DNA of 64,000 bases, taken from the NCBI GenBank assembly GCA_947683625.1, contig CANTUR010000069.1, positions 2,790,001 to 2,854,000 on the forward strand, in the 5' to 3' direction. Positions within the stretch are counted from its first letter, which is position 1. Each line of letters opens with the position of its first letter. Below, in pieces: positions 32,481 to 47,640 of this stretch. The stretch is from Mallotus nudiflorus. Taxonomy: Eukaryota > Streptophyta > Magnoliopsida > Malpighiales > Euphorbiaceae. A model generated the notes under the pieces. The model did not search any database, was not told the origin of the DNA, and worked only from the letters and a program-made list of their open reading frames with translations. The translations under genes were made by a program, and so were the position numbers.

Positions 32481-35090
32481 TTCTCCTTCTTAAGCTAACA
32501 TTGCACTTATTGCATTGCCTTCAATGGCTAGATATAGGGTTAAAGGTATACTTGGTTTAGGTGATTTCAAAATTGATGGGTTAGCTAGGTAACTGCTTAT
32601 CTTGTCGAATGCCAATTAACATTGGTCACCCCACTCAATTGGCTGATCTTTTCTAAATAGCTTAAAGATTAGTTCACACACTACTGTCAACTTGGTGATG
32701 AATCTACTGATGACTTGTAGTTTCCTTAGAAACCCTCTAATCTACTTTTCTATTTTTGGCACTGGCATCTCGCTAACTGCTTTTTCTTTGTCTGGACCCA
32801 TTTTAATCCCATTCTAACTAACAACATACCCCAACATCTTTCTTGAAGTGAGCTTGAACATGCATTTCTTCATATTAAGCATGAGTGTAGACGGCGGGGT
32901 TTAACACGCATCCAAGATTTTAGTAACCGCAACACTATTTAGGCTTAGGGCCTTAGAGAACACACTAACCGCTATCACAAAGACATGGCATGGAGATGAG
33001 GGGTCGCCACCTAGGGTAATAACTGGGACAATTTGATTAGTGGTACTCAATTCTCTAAAAGAAAATTAGCACCACAACCAGGAGATTCTAGATACGGAAT
33101 ACTAACTTCTCTTAGTCGCATGTTCATTTAGAATAATTTTTTAAATGATTATTTCATCCTCTAATTACATGCAATTTTATTAAACCCTAATTAACATCCA
33201 TCTACCCAAAAAGGCAACAAGTCAATAAAATTACAAGTAAAAAATGCACTCAAGATCACATTGTCCCTAAGTCTAAACTATGTTCATTTTATTAAAAAAG
33301 TTAGCTAAATCTACATTTTATTTACAAGTGAAATAGAATAAAAGTGGGCCTACATTTTATTACTTAATGAGCCTAAATCTATTTTTTTAGTCTTTCTAAG
33401 ATATGGGCTTAAGCCTATTCAATTTTAAAGAAAAATTAAATTAGTGGGTCTAAGTCTAACTTGGTTTTATTTTAAGTGGAATGTGGGCCTAGGTCTATTT
33501 ATTTTAAAAGAAATGAAATTAAGTGGGCTGAGCTAAGTCTAAACAATTTTAATTAATTAAGCAGACCTAAAATCTAATTAACCTAATGGGCCTAAGTTGA
33601 TTTTAATTATTTAAAAAAACCTAAATCATTTTTTAAGCCTATTTATTAAATGGGTTAGACCTAAACGTGGGCTTGGGGCCTAAAAACATAAAAACATAAA
33701 AAAAAAAGCCTAAAATAAATAAAACACAAAAAATAGATCAAACAAACATTACAGTGATTTTCTAAAAAAACCCTAAATTAATTACATGCAAACCCTAATT
33801 TAAGTTACTACCACCATTGATTTTAATTGATTTTTTTACCCAATTGAACCTAATTACTAATCAATTTTAAAATACAAAAATTTAAATCTTTCACTATTCC
33901 CACTACTAGGGCTACTACAAACTATGTACATAATTAAAATTAAATAATTATACACCCAGAAATTAATATAAACTACACAGGATACCAAAATGCAGAAAAA
34001 AATTAAAATCCTAAGAACTATTATTAAAACAGTATAGGTTCATCCATGGCATTCCATGGATCTTCTATCCAATTAAACACAGGCAGTATCCTCCTCCTCA
34101 ATCCACATAAGGACATCAAAACAAAAAAAACAAATTAGCAATGAAATCAAATAATCAAAACAATAACAAAAATAAAAGAAAAAAAACATAAACATAAAAT
34201 AATAAAAAAGAGTAATAAAAGAAATAGAAAAATAACACTGGAGATGTTGTACAAATGCCCCTTTTTTAGCCCCTCAGATTGAATTATCACTATTAAAATT
34301 AAGATATTGTTGATTCTTGACTATTGCCTTCAAAAATTTCAGTATTGAAAATTAGGGTTTTATGCTCGCAGTCTCCCTTTTTTCTCACTGTGTCTTCATG
34401 TGCCTCTCCAAAAAATCCCCTCGAAAATCAGAAGAAAAAAAGGTCCTCCAGCCAAGCCTCCTCCTCCTCGCATGTATGCAGACTCTACTTTTAAATGAAA
34501 AGTTTGCGCGTACTGAACTTCCTCTAAAGGAGGAACATGATCAGATAGCGTTTGTTTTTTTTTATTTCAAAAATATCTTCTACATTTTTAAAAAAACCCT
34601 TATCATATAAAATTTGAATTTTCAACCAATCAAAACATTGAAAAAATTGATAAAAAAAATAAGAAAAAATACGTGAAAAATCAAAAAAAATAGAATTACT
34701 GCGCATCGGCACTATGCAATGCCAACCCTAAAAAATCATTATTTTTATTATTATTTTAACTTTTAATTACCAAAAGACCCTTGAAAAAATGACTTATTTT
34801 CAACAAATCCTAAACAATGTTGCAATTCAGCCCCTAAAGTCCAGAAAATCAACAACCAAGTTCGATTTTTGAATAAATTTCATCATAGCGGCTTACGTCG
34901 CAATTGTGCACAATTGCATCCTGAAATTGGGTGCTTACAATGAGACTGTAGTTTTTTACTCTTTTGAGAAAGTTTTTGAGATTGAATGGGTGTTCTTCTC
35001 TAGTTTTTGACTTGACCATCATGTCATTGATGTACACTTCCACTTCTTTATGCATCATGTCATGGAACGTAATAGTTATCATGTCATTGC
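32481..35090 (-). pseudogene. Element B reverse transcriptase, split by a solo LTR and 5'-truncated
   Basis: The right-hand part (34945-35084) reads TFHDMMHKEVEVYINDMMVK. The catalytic YVDD has become YIND, two G-to-A changes, with the first of the two Asp lost. Translation rejoins at 32885, after the solo LTR at 32886-34939, with the KKCMFK region of the palm and thumb. Left of the fused point the coding sequence belongs to copia D (from about 35096), so RT fingers, protease and gag of element B are gone. Confidence 0.8.
32881..34944 (-). repeat. Solo LTR of element C family with perfect TSD ATGAG
   Basis: The LTR is 32886-34939 (2054 bp). Read on minus it starts TGTAAGCACCCAATTTC and ends CCGCCGTCTACA. 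ATGAG is at 32881-32885 and at 34940-34944. Its 3' two-thirds align with element C's LTRs (TAGACTTAGCTCAGCCCA and similar), while the 5' part (U3 side) is largely different. It sits in element B's RT. Its intact TG...CA ends establish the ancestral ends of the family. Confidence 0.92.
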
Positions 35091-35095
35091 CTTTT

Positions 35096-35800
35096 GGGAT
35101 CATTTCACAATTAACTCCACCAAGAGTACCATAATGGAATGGTGCATCTAAATGGAGAAATTGGACTTTATTATATATAGTTTGATCAATGACAAGTCAA
35201 TTAGATCTTCTAATCTCTTTTTAGGGGTATGTTCTAGAAATTGTTGCATTGATTTTGAGTAAAGTCCCATCAAAGGTAGTAAAAAAAACATAATATTAGA
35301 CATGGACTGGAAAAACTAGCAATTTATCTTTTCTTAAGATTTAGAGATGTAAGGTTACGTGAAGCATCAAATTTTAGATAAATTAGAACCCAAATCTAAT
35401 AAATGCCTTTTATAGGATATCCTAAAGAAACTAAAGCACATTACTTCTACAATGCTTTTGAGAATAAAGCATTTGTTGCTCGAAATGGTGTCTTTTCTGA
35501 AAGAGAATTTTTTTCCAAAAGAACAAGTGGGAGCACAATACAACTTGAAGAAATTTAAGAACCACAAAATAGCATTATACCAAGTATGGAACCTTAACTA
35601 GATTAATAAGTAACTGAACCCACACAAGTACCGTAAGGCCTAATAAGGTCTGGTAGGACGCATTAAATTCCTATAAGATATGGATTTATCATAACTGATA
35701 ATAATGATGTATTTATTATGTATCAAAGTGAGCCCGCATCCTATTAAGAGGCCATAAATAGTCCTAACTTTGAGAAGTGGCTAGAAGCCATGAAATCAGA
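35096..35800 (+). pseudogene. Copia D integrase, truncated
   Basis: Starts abruptly with GIISQLTPPR, a position in the last third of the copia integrase core. The catalytic Glu region reads WNGASKWRN where the family has WNGVSERRN, so Glu is replaced by Lys. The C-terminal part has CLFIGYPKETKAHYFYN and VFSEREF (35390-35510), then the integrase-RT linker with SEPASY-EAINSPNFEKWLEAM. The integrase finger and first two catalytic Asp are missing at the junction with element B. Confidence 0.82.
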
Positions 35801-36058
35801 AATACAATGCATGTATGATAATCAGGTATGGACTTTAATTGACCCAACTAATGGTTTAAAAACTAATGGGTGCGAAGGGTCTTTAAAAAAGAAAACTGAC
35901 ATAGATGGAAATGTGCATACCTTTAAGGTAAGGCTAGTTGCAAAAGGTTTTAAAAAAACACATGGTATAGACTGTGATGAAACCTTATTACCAGTTGCTA
36001 TGTTGAAATCTATTCGAATTCTCCTTATTGTAGATACAAACTATGACTATAAGATATG

Positions 36059-38466
<2,408 letters not shown>

Positions 38467-39059
38467 TGGATGTCAAAACAATATTTCTTAATGAAAACTT
38501 GCTTGAGGATGTGTGCATGACACAACCAAAGGGTTTTGTTCGTCTTGAGAATTCTGGAAAGGTTTTCAAGCTTCAAAGATCCATTTATGGATTAAAGCAA
38601 CCTTTTTGAAGTTTGAATCTTTATTTTGATGAAGCAGTAAAAGAGTTTGGCTTCATTAAGAATGTAGATGAACCTTATGTCTATAAGGAGGTTAATAAGA
38701 GCACAATTATGTTTCTAGTGTTGTATGTTGACGGCATACTACTTATTGGAAATGATATCCCCATTGTGCAAAATGTTAAATCATGGTTAGGGAATTATTT
38801 CTCAAAGAAAGAGTTAAATGAAGCAGCTTATATATTAGGCATAAAGATCTATAGAGATAGATCTAAAAGACTTATTATTCTAAGTCAGAGCTCTTATATT
38901 GATAAGGTATTAAATAGGTTTAGTATACAAAACTCTAAGAGAGGATTCTTGCCAATGTCCTATGGCATTAGTCTGAGCAAGAATTAATGTCCTATAACAC
39001 AAGATGAATGAGACCACATAAGTAAGATTCCATATGCTTTTGCTATTGGATCCATCATG

Positions 39060-39715
39060 TATGAAAATTATGTACTTTTCCTAATGTCTCATATGCCTTA
39101 AGCACAATCAGCAGATACCAATCAAAACTAGGTGAAAGTCACTGGACAACAGTTAAAAATATCCTTAAGTACTTGAGAACAACTAAGGATGCATTTTTAC
39201 TATATGGTGGTAAGGAAGATGAGCTAGTTGTAAATAGTTACATGGATGCCAACTTCCAAACTGACAACTATAACTTTTAATCACAGTCAGGTTATCTATT
39301 TTGTATGAATGGAGGTACAATGAGCTAAAGAAGTTTTAAATAAGATACCGTTGTTGATTCTATAATAGAAGCTGAGTATATAGCTACCTCAGAAGTAGCT
39401 AAGGAGGCTGTTTGGATTAAAAAGTTCATAACTAGATTAGGTGTTGTTCTTAGTATATCAGATTTAGTGAAGTTGTATTATGACAATAATAAAGCTATAG
39501 CACAATCTAAGGAGCCTAGATCACATTAATGATTCAAACACATACTTAGGCATTATCATCTCATTCAAGAAATCATTAAAAGAGAAGACATGAAGATATG
39601 CAGAGTACCTATAAATGATAATGTTATTGATAAACTAACTAAAGCTCTTCTATAGCCTAAGCATGAGAGTCATACTAGGTCCATGGGTATTAGATTCAAT
39701 GTTGATTGGGCCTAG
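39060..39715 (+). pseudogene. Copia D RNase H
   Basis: The plus strand reads YALSTISRYQSKLGESHW, ILKYLRTTKDAFLLYGG, YMDANFQTD (family YxDADxxxD, so part of the acidic set is altered), SGYLFCMNGG, EAEYIATSEVAKEAVWIKKF and LYYDNNKAIAQSKEPRSH, ending with DKLTKALL-PKHESH. This is the complete copia RNase H order with several stops. It cleaves the RNA strand in reverse transcription in active relatives. Confidence 0.85.
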
Positions 39716-39717
39716 TG

Positions 39718-39729
39718 CAAGTGGGAGAT
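39718..39729 (+). other. Polypurine tract of copia D
   Basis: CAAGTGGGAGAT immediately before the 3' LTR start at 39730. Element E has the same sequence on the minus strand at 44890-44900. Confidence 0.85.
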
Positions 39730-41211
39730 TGTTAATGATATGCACTAGGTCAATCATGTTTGACCATTTTTTGACTTTATCATTTTATTACTAAAAGAGG
39801 CATTTTCATTTTCATTTTATCTTATGATAATTACTTGAATAGTTAATTACTACTTAGGTCATCAAGTACATGACTTGATAATAAAAGCCATAGATTAAAT
39901 ATAAGTTATATTCTAATTTATCCTTAGTCATTCATTATTATTGAACTAATAATGAATTACGGCTAATATGGTGTTGACTGATGATTATATTTAACTAATC
40001 ATGTATATGAGATATTAAGTTAACTCATTGGTACTTATTTGAGATATGATGTACTGGATTGACCCACTGTGAGAATACTACATAGATAATTCTTATAAGT
40101 AATTCTCATCACAGTAATATTATTTTAGTGCTCTAACCTTAAAATCACCATCGTTTTCTATATAAATATTTTATATTTTGACAAATTCTAACATTGTCTT
40201 TAATAAGATGGTGGAATAGATTGTTGTTGGATACAAAATGAGGTATGTGAAGAATATGAGTGATTGAGAAGGAATTTTTCTCTCATTAACATAAGTAAGA
40301 TATTTGTGGGCCACCTAATAAAATAGACTAAAAAAATGCATGGCCATGATGAAACAAATTGATAAAGAGTTATCATATGCAGTCTACTTAGAATCAAGAG
40401 ATAATATGGTTGAATTGTATAAGGATGACATAAAATATGCCTTATGTTCAATCAAGATATCATGCTACAAAAGGACTATAATATTCAATGTAAATTAGGT
40501 TATGTCAAATTATCAACCTTCACATAACTTATGTAGTCATAATGTCTTGCTAGAGGCCACTTATGACTAGTAGGCCTAAATTGGAATTTTAAGGCTATTG
40601 CCAACATTTTATGAACCTATAGGGTCACACACTTAGAACAGGCCCAAAATGAACTTGGGTTTACCATATATATAGGAAAAAATTTATGTTTTGGAATTTA
40701 AATTAAAATAGAATAGAAAGTTGATATATATGCCAAAAACATTTTGGTAAGTGAAGAGTTACCAAAATTTGTTTTAGTAAATGAAACTTTATTGTGAGGT
40801 GTATAAATACATCCTTTTCTATATGGTTTTATACACTTCTTCATTCTACAAAAGAAAATCATTTTTCACCTTTTAGAAAATAAAATACAGTGAGTTGAAA
40901 AGTGAGACTTCTAAGAAAGAGGGTGCTAGCACACTGATTCATTTTGGAACAATTATTCATATGCATGCTTATAAAGGATGTACCCAATTTTAAAGACATG
41001 TTAATCTAGGCAAGAACACTAAAAGCTTAAGGTAGGGTGTCACTGGAATGAACCCCCTCTTGTCCTTCCAACAATCTTGCCCTTTTTTCATTTGTGGTAA
41101 TGTTTTGTAAACCTTAAATCAATCAATTAATCAAGTTACATGGATCCTGTGAGGGGTTTTATGAACAAATTTCTATTTTATATTGTGTTTTTAGATCATG
41201 AAACCTCAACA
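39730..41211 (+). repeat. Copia D 3' LTR
   Basis: 1482 bp, TGTTAATGATATGCACTAGG to GAAACCTCAACA, followed by AGCTT. It pairs with 10742-12270 through shared subfamily features not found in E or the solo LTR at 3036. Confidence 0.9.
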
Positions 41212-41216
41212 AGCTT

Positions 41217-42562
41217 CTTCTCACTCTCCTCTTCACTTTAATAGTTTTCATTTTGTGAGAAATGGCCTAAAATAGTGTAGTTTTGGACAAGAATAATCAG
41301 CTATTCTACTATCATTTCTTCCTGTTTTAGAAATTTTCAAATGTGACAATCACTTCTAGTGTGTTCCTCTCAACACCAAGAGTCTATAGCCACCAACCAC
41401 GCATCCATTCTCATCTGATTTAATTTTTTATGAATTTTTTGGTAATTTCTCTTTAATTTTTCAATCAATACATTCTATGGACATTTTGTTGCATTTAAGG
41501 CTTTAGATGTGTTCTACTAATTATTATGAATACGTTGATATATTCAGTTTTTTTGGATGATACTTTTTCGATGAGAAATCTGATAGGTCCCAACATAACT
41601 CTGGAAAGTAAATGGTACCAACCTAAGAAAAATTTATGAAACTATTTTTAATAAATAGTATAAATTATGGTGATCAATTTCTGTAAATAGAGTTTAGTCT
41701 AATTCTTTATAGATTTAAAGAAATATATATTGGAAAGGTTATAGTGGAAATTATTCAATTTCCATTTAAATTAGTTGAATCATCGGAGATAATCCTTAAG
41801 CCTCAAAATTTATAATTTAGGGTGATCCTCAATTAATTTTTATGATTCCATCACTTTTATAAATCTTTAGAATTTTTGGGAGTTATTAGGAATTTATTGA
41901 TAATTATTCATTTTATATATATTGTTTATAGTGTATACCGGAGCAGAGATATCAGTAACTAGGTGGACGAGGACATGTCAGCTTGCTCGCTCCACTTATA
42001 AGTTAATATTATGAAATTGTGTTAGATTTTTTCATAAAAGTATATATTTGTTAATTATATCTAAAAAGCGAAATGTAATTAAATAATTTATATTTTTTTA
42101 ATATTGAAAGTATCTATAATGTTGATTTGATATTTTAAAAATGCTATTTTATCTGATTATTTTTACCCTACAATTATTGTTAATAAGATTATTAATGTTA
42201 ATGATATTGTAGATGATAAAAAAATAAAAGTTCTTTATTTCTAGTATTGATATTTCCTTAGGATTTATTTTGCTTATATATATATAAATATTTTATGGAA
42301 AAGATTAGTAGAACAGATTGCTTGATGGGTGTCATAAAGACTGTGTGTACATAAATAATGATTCTTGAGTCAAGCCCTAGTTGAATTTAATTGTGAAGCT
42401 TGGTTGATGTATGTCTCTCAGGTGATATGTATGAATTATGGGTAGTTATTAATGGGACCAATGGCTTAGTTGATGCTTAGCTCTCAGGAACCACCAGTAA
42501 ATATTGGAATAAGAGATTGACTGTGGTTAGTAGGTCAGTGGAAGCTTAGACCTTAAGAACTA

Positions 42563-42653
<91 letters not shown>

Positions 42654-43220
42654 TTGGTAAATTATTGACTTTCTTAAATTCAATTTTATAATAAATATTT
42701 GAGATAAATGTTTAAGTAAAAGAAGGTTTTCAAACTGATATACATTTTTTTATATTAGCTTACTCAATGAGGTCTAACCCGCCCCCCCCCCCCCAACTAT
42801 TTTTCCAGGAACCTGGGAGTCTACAGTTAGTTTGTCTTCTCTACGCTGAACTCATTCTTCACCAATGGTGTTATATAGGTTAACTTAATGCTATTGATAT
42901 TCATATATAATAGATTTAGAAATCTAGACACTACAGTAGATTTAAATTTTTTTTGTTGTTATTATAATTTGTTATCTTGAGATTTAGATATTGGAGGTTG
43001 TGGTTATGATTATTTATATATATTCAGGAGTGTATTTTCATTTTTATAAGTTTTGGTTTTCTCCTAGTACAAGGGAAATTTTGTTGGATTTTCCTTACAA
43101 TTTTTAAAGTTAATTTTACTTATGTAATAAATTTCTTAGGCTTACGATGGGTTTTAGAAGCTTCATGATTTTCCATTACTTGGTGTCAGTCACCTACCCT
43201 TAGGGATTCAGGTCATGACA
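41217..43220 (+). repeat. Tekay/del-like LTR, right segment
   Basis: Continues from 10741. Near its end it has a 13-C run (42782-42794), CCAGGAACCTGGGAGTCTAC, and the terminal TTACTTGGTGTCAGTCACC followed by GGTCATGACA, an LTR 3'-end pattern I associate with Tekay/del elements. No primer-binding site follows 43220, and Tat integrase sequence does, so this is either a solo LTR or the 3' LTR of an element starting left of the window. It includes a long TA microsatellite. Joined length with 10152-10741 is about 2.6 kb. Confidence 0.6.
42564..42650. repeat. (TA)n microsatellite
   Basis: About 43 uninterrupted TA units inside the Tekay-like LTR. Confidence 0.97.
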
Positions 43221-43875
43221 CTAAATGGCATTAACTATAGGCATGATTGCATGTTATATATTTCAAATGAAAGTATCCATGTCCTTATTTAGCTTTCTTG
43301 GATTTCCTCACTAAGTATTTTACCTCTCATTTTTTTTTATAAATAGTATTGCTTAAGATGATGAACATTTACTTATTTTGAAAATTCATTTCTGTTGACA
43401 TCCATTAACTTGATTGTCCCTTTTAACAAGATGGTCTTAACTAAGTAAGGCCCTTCCTAGTTAGATTGGAACATTCCTCTTGGATCCGATACATTATACT
43501 TAGCTTGTCTCAGTACCCAATCTCTAACCCTAATGTCATGTTGTCTTACTCTCTTATTGAAAGCCCTTGTGATTATTCTCTAATACAACTGAGTATGGTA
43601 AAGTGCCTTTAACCTCTCATTGTCTACCAAATTCAACTGAGTTAGTATTTATTCCACCCATTGCGCCACAAGTAATTTGGCATCGATTACCATTCTAAAA
43701 GACTTCATTTCTATCTCAATGTAAAGAATAGCTTTTGTCATGTATAATAGTAAAAAAAAGGAGTTGCCTCGTTGATGTTTTTACTGTTGTGTGATATCCT
43801 TAGAGAGAAAATATCAACTTGTTACCCTAATCTTGATAAGTTTTAGTCATATTTAAAAGGATCTTCTAAAGGAAT
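43221..43875 (-). pseudogene. Tat-type integrase C-terminal fragment (element G)
   Basis: On minus, from 43870 leftwards the sequence aligns with element B's integrase C-terminal region at 30430-30930: ILLxMTKTYQD then GNKL, the YHTTVKTST block, and later LDNKVSFKRAITR and the ILLKGTIKLMD-like strip. It is bordered on the left by the Tekay-like LTR (its apparent insertion) and on the right by copia E's rearranged LTR. It has stops throughout. Confidence 0.65.
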
Positions 43876-44889
43876 TGATTGCACACACCGAAATATGAGC
43901 GGAAGCGTGATGTGAGCACGAAACTGGTTAGGATAAATTTTAAAAAAATTTCCTAGTATGTAACCCTTGCATGAAGGCAAGCATTCCAAAACCACCAAGA
44001 TCACAACACATTGAATTTACTTAACTAATTACTTGCATGCTTAATAATCTCTATTTAGGCCTACAAGTCATAAGTGGCCTCTAGTGAGACATTATGACTA
44101 CCCAAGTCATGTGAAGTTAATAATCCGATATAACCTAATATGCAGTGAATATTCTAGTCCTTTTGTCACATGATATCTTGATTGAATATAAGGCATAAAT
44201 TATGTCATCCTTATAGAATTCAATCATATAATTTCTTAATTCCAAGTAGACTGAGAATGATAACTCTTTATCAATTTACTTTGGCATGGCCATGCATTTT
44301 CCTTAGTCTATCTTATAAAGGGGCCTATAGATATCTTACTCATATTAAACGAGGGACAAATTCCTTCTCAATCACTCACATTCCTCACATAACTCATTTT
44401 ATACCCAACAACAACCTATTTTATCATCCGATTAAAGATAATGTAAAATTATGACAAAATACAAAATAGTTATATAGAAATCCATAGTGATTTCAAAGTC
44501 AAACGACTAAGCCAATATTACTGTGATGAGAATTATTTATAACAATTATCTATATAGTATTCTCATTATAGGTCAATCCAGCATTTTATTCCTCAAATAA
44601 GTACCTATGAGTTGACTTAATATCTCATATTTATAATTAGTAAAACATAATCATCAGTCAACACCATACTATCCATAATACAATGTTATGACTAAGGATA
44701 ATTTGAATAGAACTCATATTTAATCTAAGGGTTTTACTATCAAGTCACATACTTGATGACCTTAGTAAGAATTGACTATTCAAGTAATTATCATAATATA
44801 AAATGACAATAAAAAATGCCTCTTAATTAAATAAAATTATAAAGTCAAAATATGGTCATATATGATTGACCTAATGCATATCACTAACA
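43876..44889 (-). repeat. Copia E 3' LTR, chimeric
   Basis: Bases 44051-44889 align closely with E's 5' LTR (63120-63968). The outer 43876-44050 segment (read on plus CACACACCGAAATATGAGCG and onward) has no counterpart there. It loosely resembles the outer end of the family F solo LTR at 36094-36160 (GTGAGCAC, then TATGTAACCCTT). The true outer end of the LTR is therefore unknown. Confidence 0.7.
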
Positions 44890-44900
44890 ATCTCCCACTT
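44890..44900 (-). other. Polypurine tract of copia E
   Basis: Minus-strand AAGTGGGAGAT abuts the 3' LTR start, identical to that of copia D. Confidence 0.85.
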
Positions 44901-44929
44901 GCACTAGGCCCAATCTATATTAAAAATAA

Positions 44930-46440
44930 TACCCATAGACCTAGTATAACTCTCATGCTTAGGCTATAGAAGACGCTTAGTCAGTAGATCAATAATTTTA
45001 TCATTTGTAGGTACTCTGCATATCTTCATGTCTTCTCTCTCAATGATTTCTCAAATGAGATGATAATGGCTGAGTATGTGTTTAGATCTCTGATGTGATT
45101 TAGGCTCCTTAACTTGAGCTATAGCTCCATTATTGTCACAATATAAGTTCACTAGATTTGATATGCTAGGAAATAACACCTAGTCTAGTTATGAACTTCT
45201 TAATCCAAATAGCCTCCTTAGTTACTTCTAAGGCAGCTATATACTCAGCTTCTGTTGTAGAATCAGCAATGGTGTCTTACTTAGAATTCCTCCAGCTCAC
45301 TGCACCTCCATTGAAACAAAACACATAACCTGACTATGATAAAAAAAATCACCTTTGTCAGTTTAGAAGCTAGCATCTGTGTAACCATTTACAACTAGCT
45401 CATCTTCCTTAACACAATACAGTAAAAATGCATCCTTAGTTTTTCTCAAGTACTTAAAGATATTTTTAATTGTTGTCCAATAACTTTCACCTGGGTCTAA
45501 ATGGTATCGATCGTTATACTTAAGGCATAAGAAACATTAGGTTCAGTACACAATATTGCATACATGATAGATCCAATAGCATAAGCATATAGAATCTTAC
45601 TCATGCAGTCTCGCTCATCTTGTGTCATAGGACCCTGAGTTTTGCTGAGACTAATGCCATGTGACATTGGCTAGAATCCTCTCATTCAATCTTGCATGGT
45701 AAACCTGTTCAATACCTTATCAATGTAAGTGCTTTAACTTAGGCTAATAAGCCTTTTAAATTTATCTCTATAGATCTTGATGCCTAATATATAAGCAACT
45801 TCACCTAAGTCTTTCATTGAGAAACAATTCCCTAGCCATGATTTAACATTTTGTAAAATAAGGATATCATTTTCAATGAGTAGTATGTCATCAATATACA
45901 ACACTAAAAATAAAATTACGCTCTTATTAACCTTCTTATAGACACAAAGTTCATCTTCATTCTTAATGAAGCCAAACTCTTTGGCTACTCCATCAAAATG
46001 AAGATTCCAACTCCGAGATGCTTGCTTCAGTCCATGAATTGACCTTTGAAGTTTGCATACCTTTATAGAATTCTCAGGATTGACAAAACCCTCTAGTTAT
46101 GTCATGTACACATCCTTAAGTAGGTTTCTATTAAGAAATGTTGTTTTGACATCTGTTTGCTATATCTTATAATTATAGTATACATCTATAACAAAGTTTG
46201 AATAGATTTCAGTATAGCAAATGGTGAAAAGGTTTCATCATAGTCTATACCATGTATTTGTTTGAAACCCTTTGCAACTAGTCTTGCCTTAAAGGTATGC
46301 ACATTGCCATCCATGTCTGTTTTCTTTTTAAAAACCCATTTGCATCTAATAGTTTTTTAATCCATCAGTTGGGCCAATCAAGGTCCAAACTTGATTATCA
46401 TACATGGATTGCATTTATGATTTTATGGCTTCTAGCCATT
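44930..46440 (-). pseudogene. Copia E reverse transcriptase and RNase H
   Basis: Minus-strand blocks in order: MYDNQVWTLIG (about 46400), VRLVAKGFKQIHGIDYDET, SIHGLKQASRSWNLHFDG, FLVLYIDDILLIENDI (catalytic YIDD retained, 45888-45900), LGIKIYRDKFKRLISLS, MSHGISLSKTQGPMTQDE, and then RNase H pieces to about 44930. Many stops and frameshifts separate them. It is collinear with copia D (35780-39715) and supplies the uninterrupted order that shows where D was hit by the GCAAA insertion. Confidence 0.87.
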
Positions 46441-46619
46441 TCTTAGAGTCAGGACTATTTATGGCCTCTTGATAGGATGTGGGCTCCCTTTGATCCACAA
46501 TCAACATGTCATTGTCATCAATTATGAGAAATCTATATCTCATAGGGATTTGACATGTCCTACTAGACCTCCTTGGCCTTCTGGTACTTGTGCAGGTTCA
46601 ATAGTTATTTATTGATCTA

Positions 46620-47640
46620 GCTGCAGTTCCATACTTGGTAAAAGGCTATTTTAGAGGTCTTGAATTTCTTCAAGTTGGACTGTGCTCCCATTAGATCCTT
46701 TAGACATAAATTCTCTTTCCAAAAATACACCATTTCAAGCAATAAACACTTTATTCTCAGAAGCATTATAGAAATAATATCCTTTAGTTTCTTTAGGATA
46801 TCCCACAAAAAGGCATTTATTAGATTTGGGTGCTAGTTTATCTGAGATTTGACATAAGCATCACATTCCCAAATCTTAAGAAAAAATTGGGAGGTTTTCC
46901 AATCCACATCTCATATAGTGTCTTTCCAACTGCCTTTATTGGAACTTTATTCAAAATGAATGCAATAGTTTCTAAAGCATATCCCCAAAAAGAAATTGGA
47001 AGATTATATTGACTCATCATTAATTGAACCATATCCAATAATGTCCGATTTCTCTATTTAGACACAACATTCCATTGTGGTGTACCTAGAGGAGTCAATT
47101 ATGAAATAATCCCATAATCTCTAAGATGATCTACAAATTCTTGGCTTAAATATTCACCACCTCAATCAGATCTTAGTGTTTTAATATATTTACCAAGTTG
47201 GTTTTGTGCTTCGTTCTTGAAAACTTTGAACTTTTCAAAAGATTTAGATTTATGTTTCATTAGATAAACATAGCCATATCTACTAAAATCATCTATGAAA
47301 GAGATGAAGTACTGGAAACCTCCCCTAGCAGTTGAGCTTAATGGTCCATATAGATTTAAATTTATAAGGCCCATAAAATCATTAGCTCTCTTACCTTTTC
47401 TAGTAAAAGATGTTTTAGTCATTTTTCCTAGAAAACAAGATTCACATATTTCAAATGATTAATAATCAAATGAATTCAAAAGCCCATTTTAGTGAAGCTT
47501 TGAAATGCATTTCTTATTTATGTGGCCTAAATGATAATGCCAGAGATAGGTAGTGTTTAAATCATTAGATTTAAACTTCTTTGTATCAATGTTATAGATT
47601 GACTTTTCATTAGTGTCTTCAACATTTAAAATATAAAGAC
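46620..47640 (-). pseudogene. Copia E integrase
   Basis: The zinc finger is at 47489-47560 (WHYHLGHI) and CESC at about 47430. The core has GGFQYFISFIDDFSRYGYV (first Asp), IKTLRSD (second Asp) followed by a stop, and VSK-stop-RNRTLLDMV where the family has VSERRNRTLL, so the catalytic Glu is Lys, as in copia D. SFWGYALETIAFILNKVP follows at 46838-47038. Integrase would insert the cDNA; this copy cannot. Confidence 0.87.

Larger units (their letters stand above)
12446..35090 (-). mobile_element. Tat-lineage Ty3/gypsy element B with antisense PMD frame, both ends truncated
   Basis: On the minus strand from the right: RT (35090-34940, resuming 32885-32490), RNase H and second RNase H (32480-31690), integrase (31470-30430), a long 3' spacer holding a plus-strand PMD-like frame, a tandem array (13495-12906), a polypurine tract and the first 153 bp of the 3' LTR. 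The LTR family is that of element A. The 5' LTR, gag, protease and the start of RT are missing at a junction with copia D's integrase near 35090. The rest of the 3' LTR is missing at 12445. The body is interrupted by element C and by a solo LTR. Confidence 0.78.

Noticed and set aside
34362..34610. 82-codon plus-strand frame with a basic region
   Set aside because: It lies inside the solo LTR 32886-34939 and has no family match.
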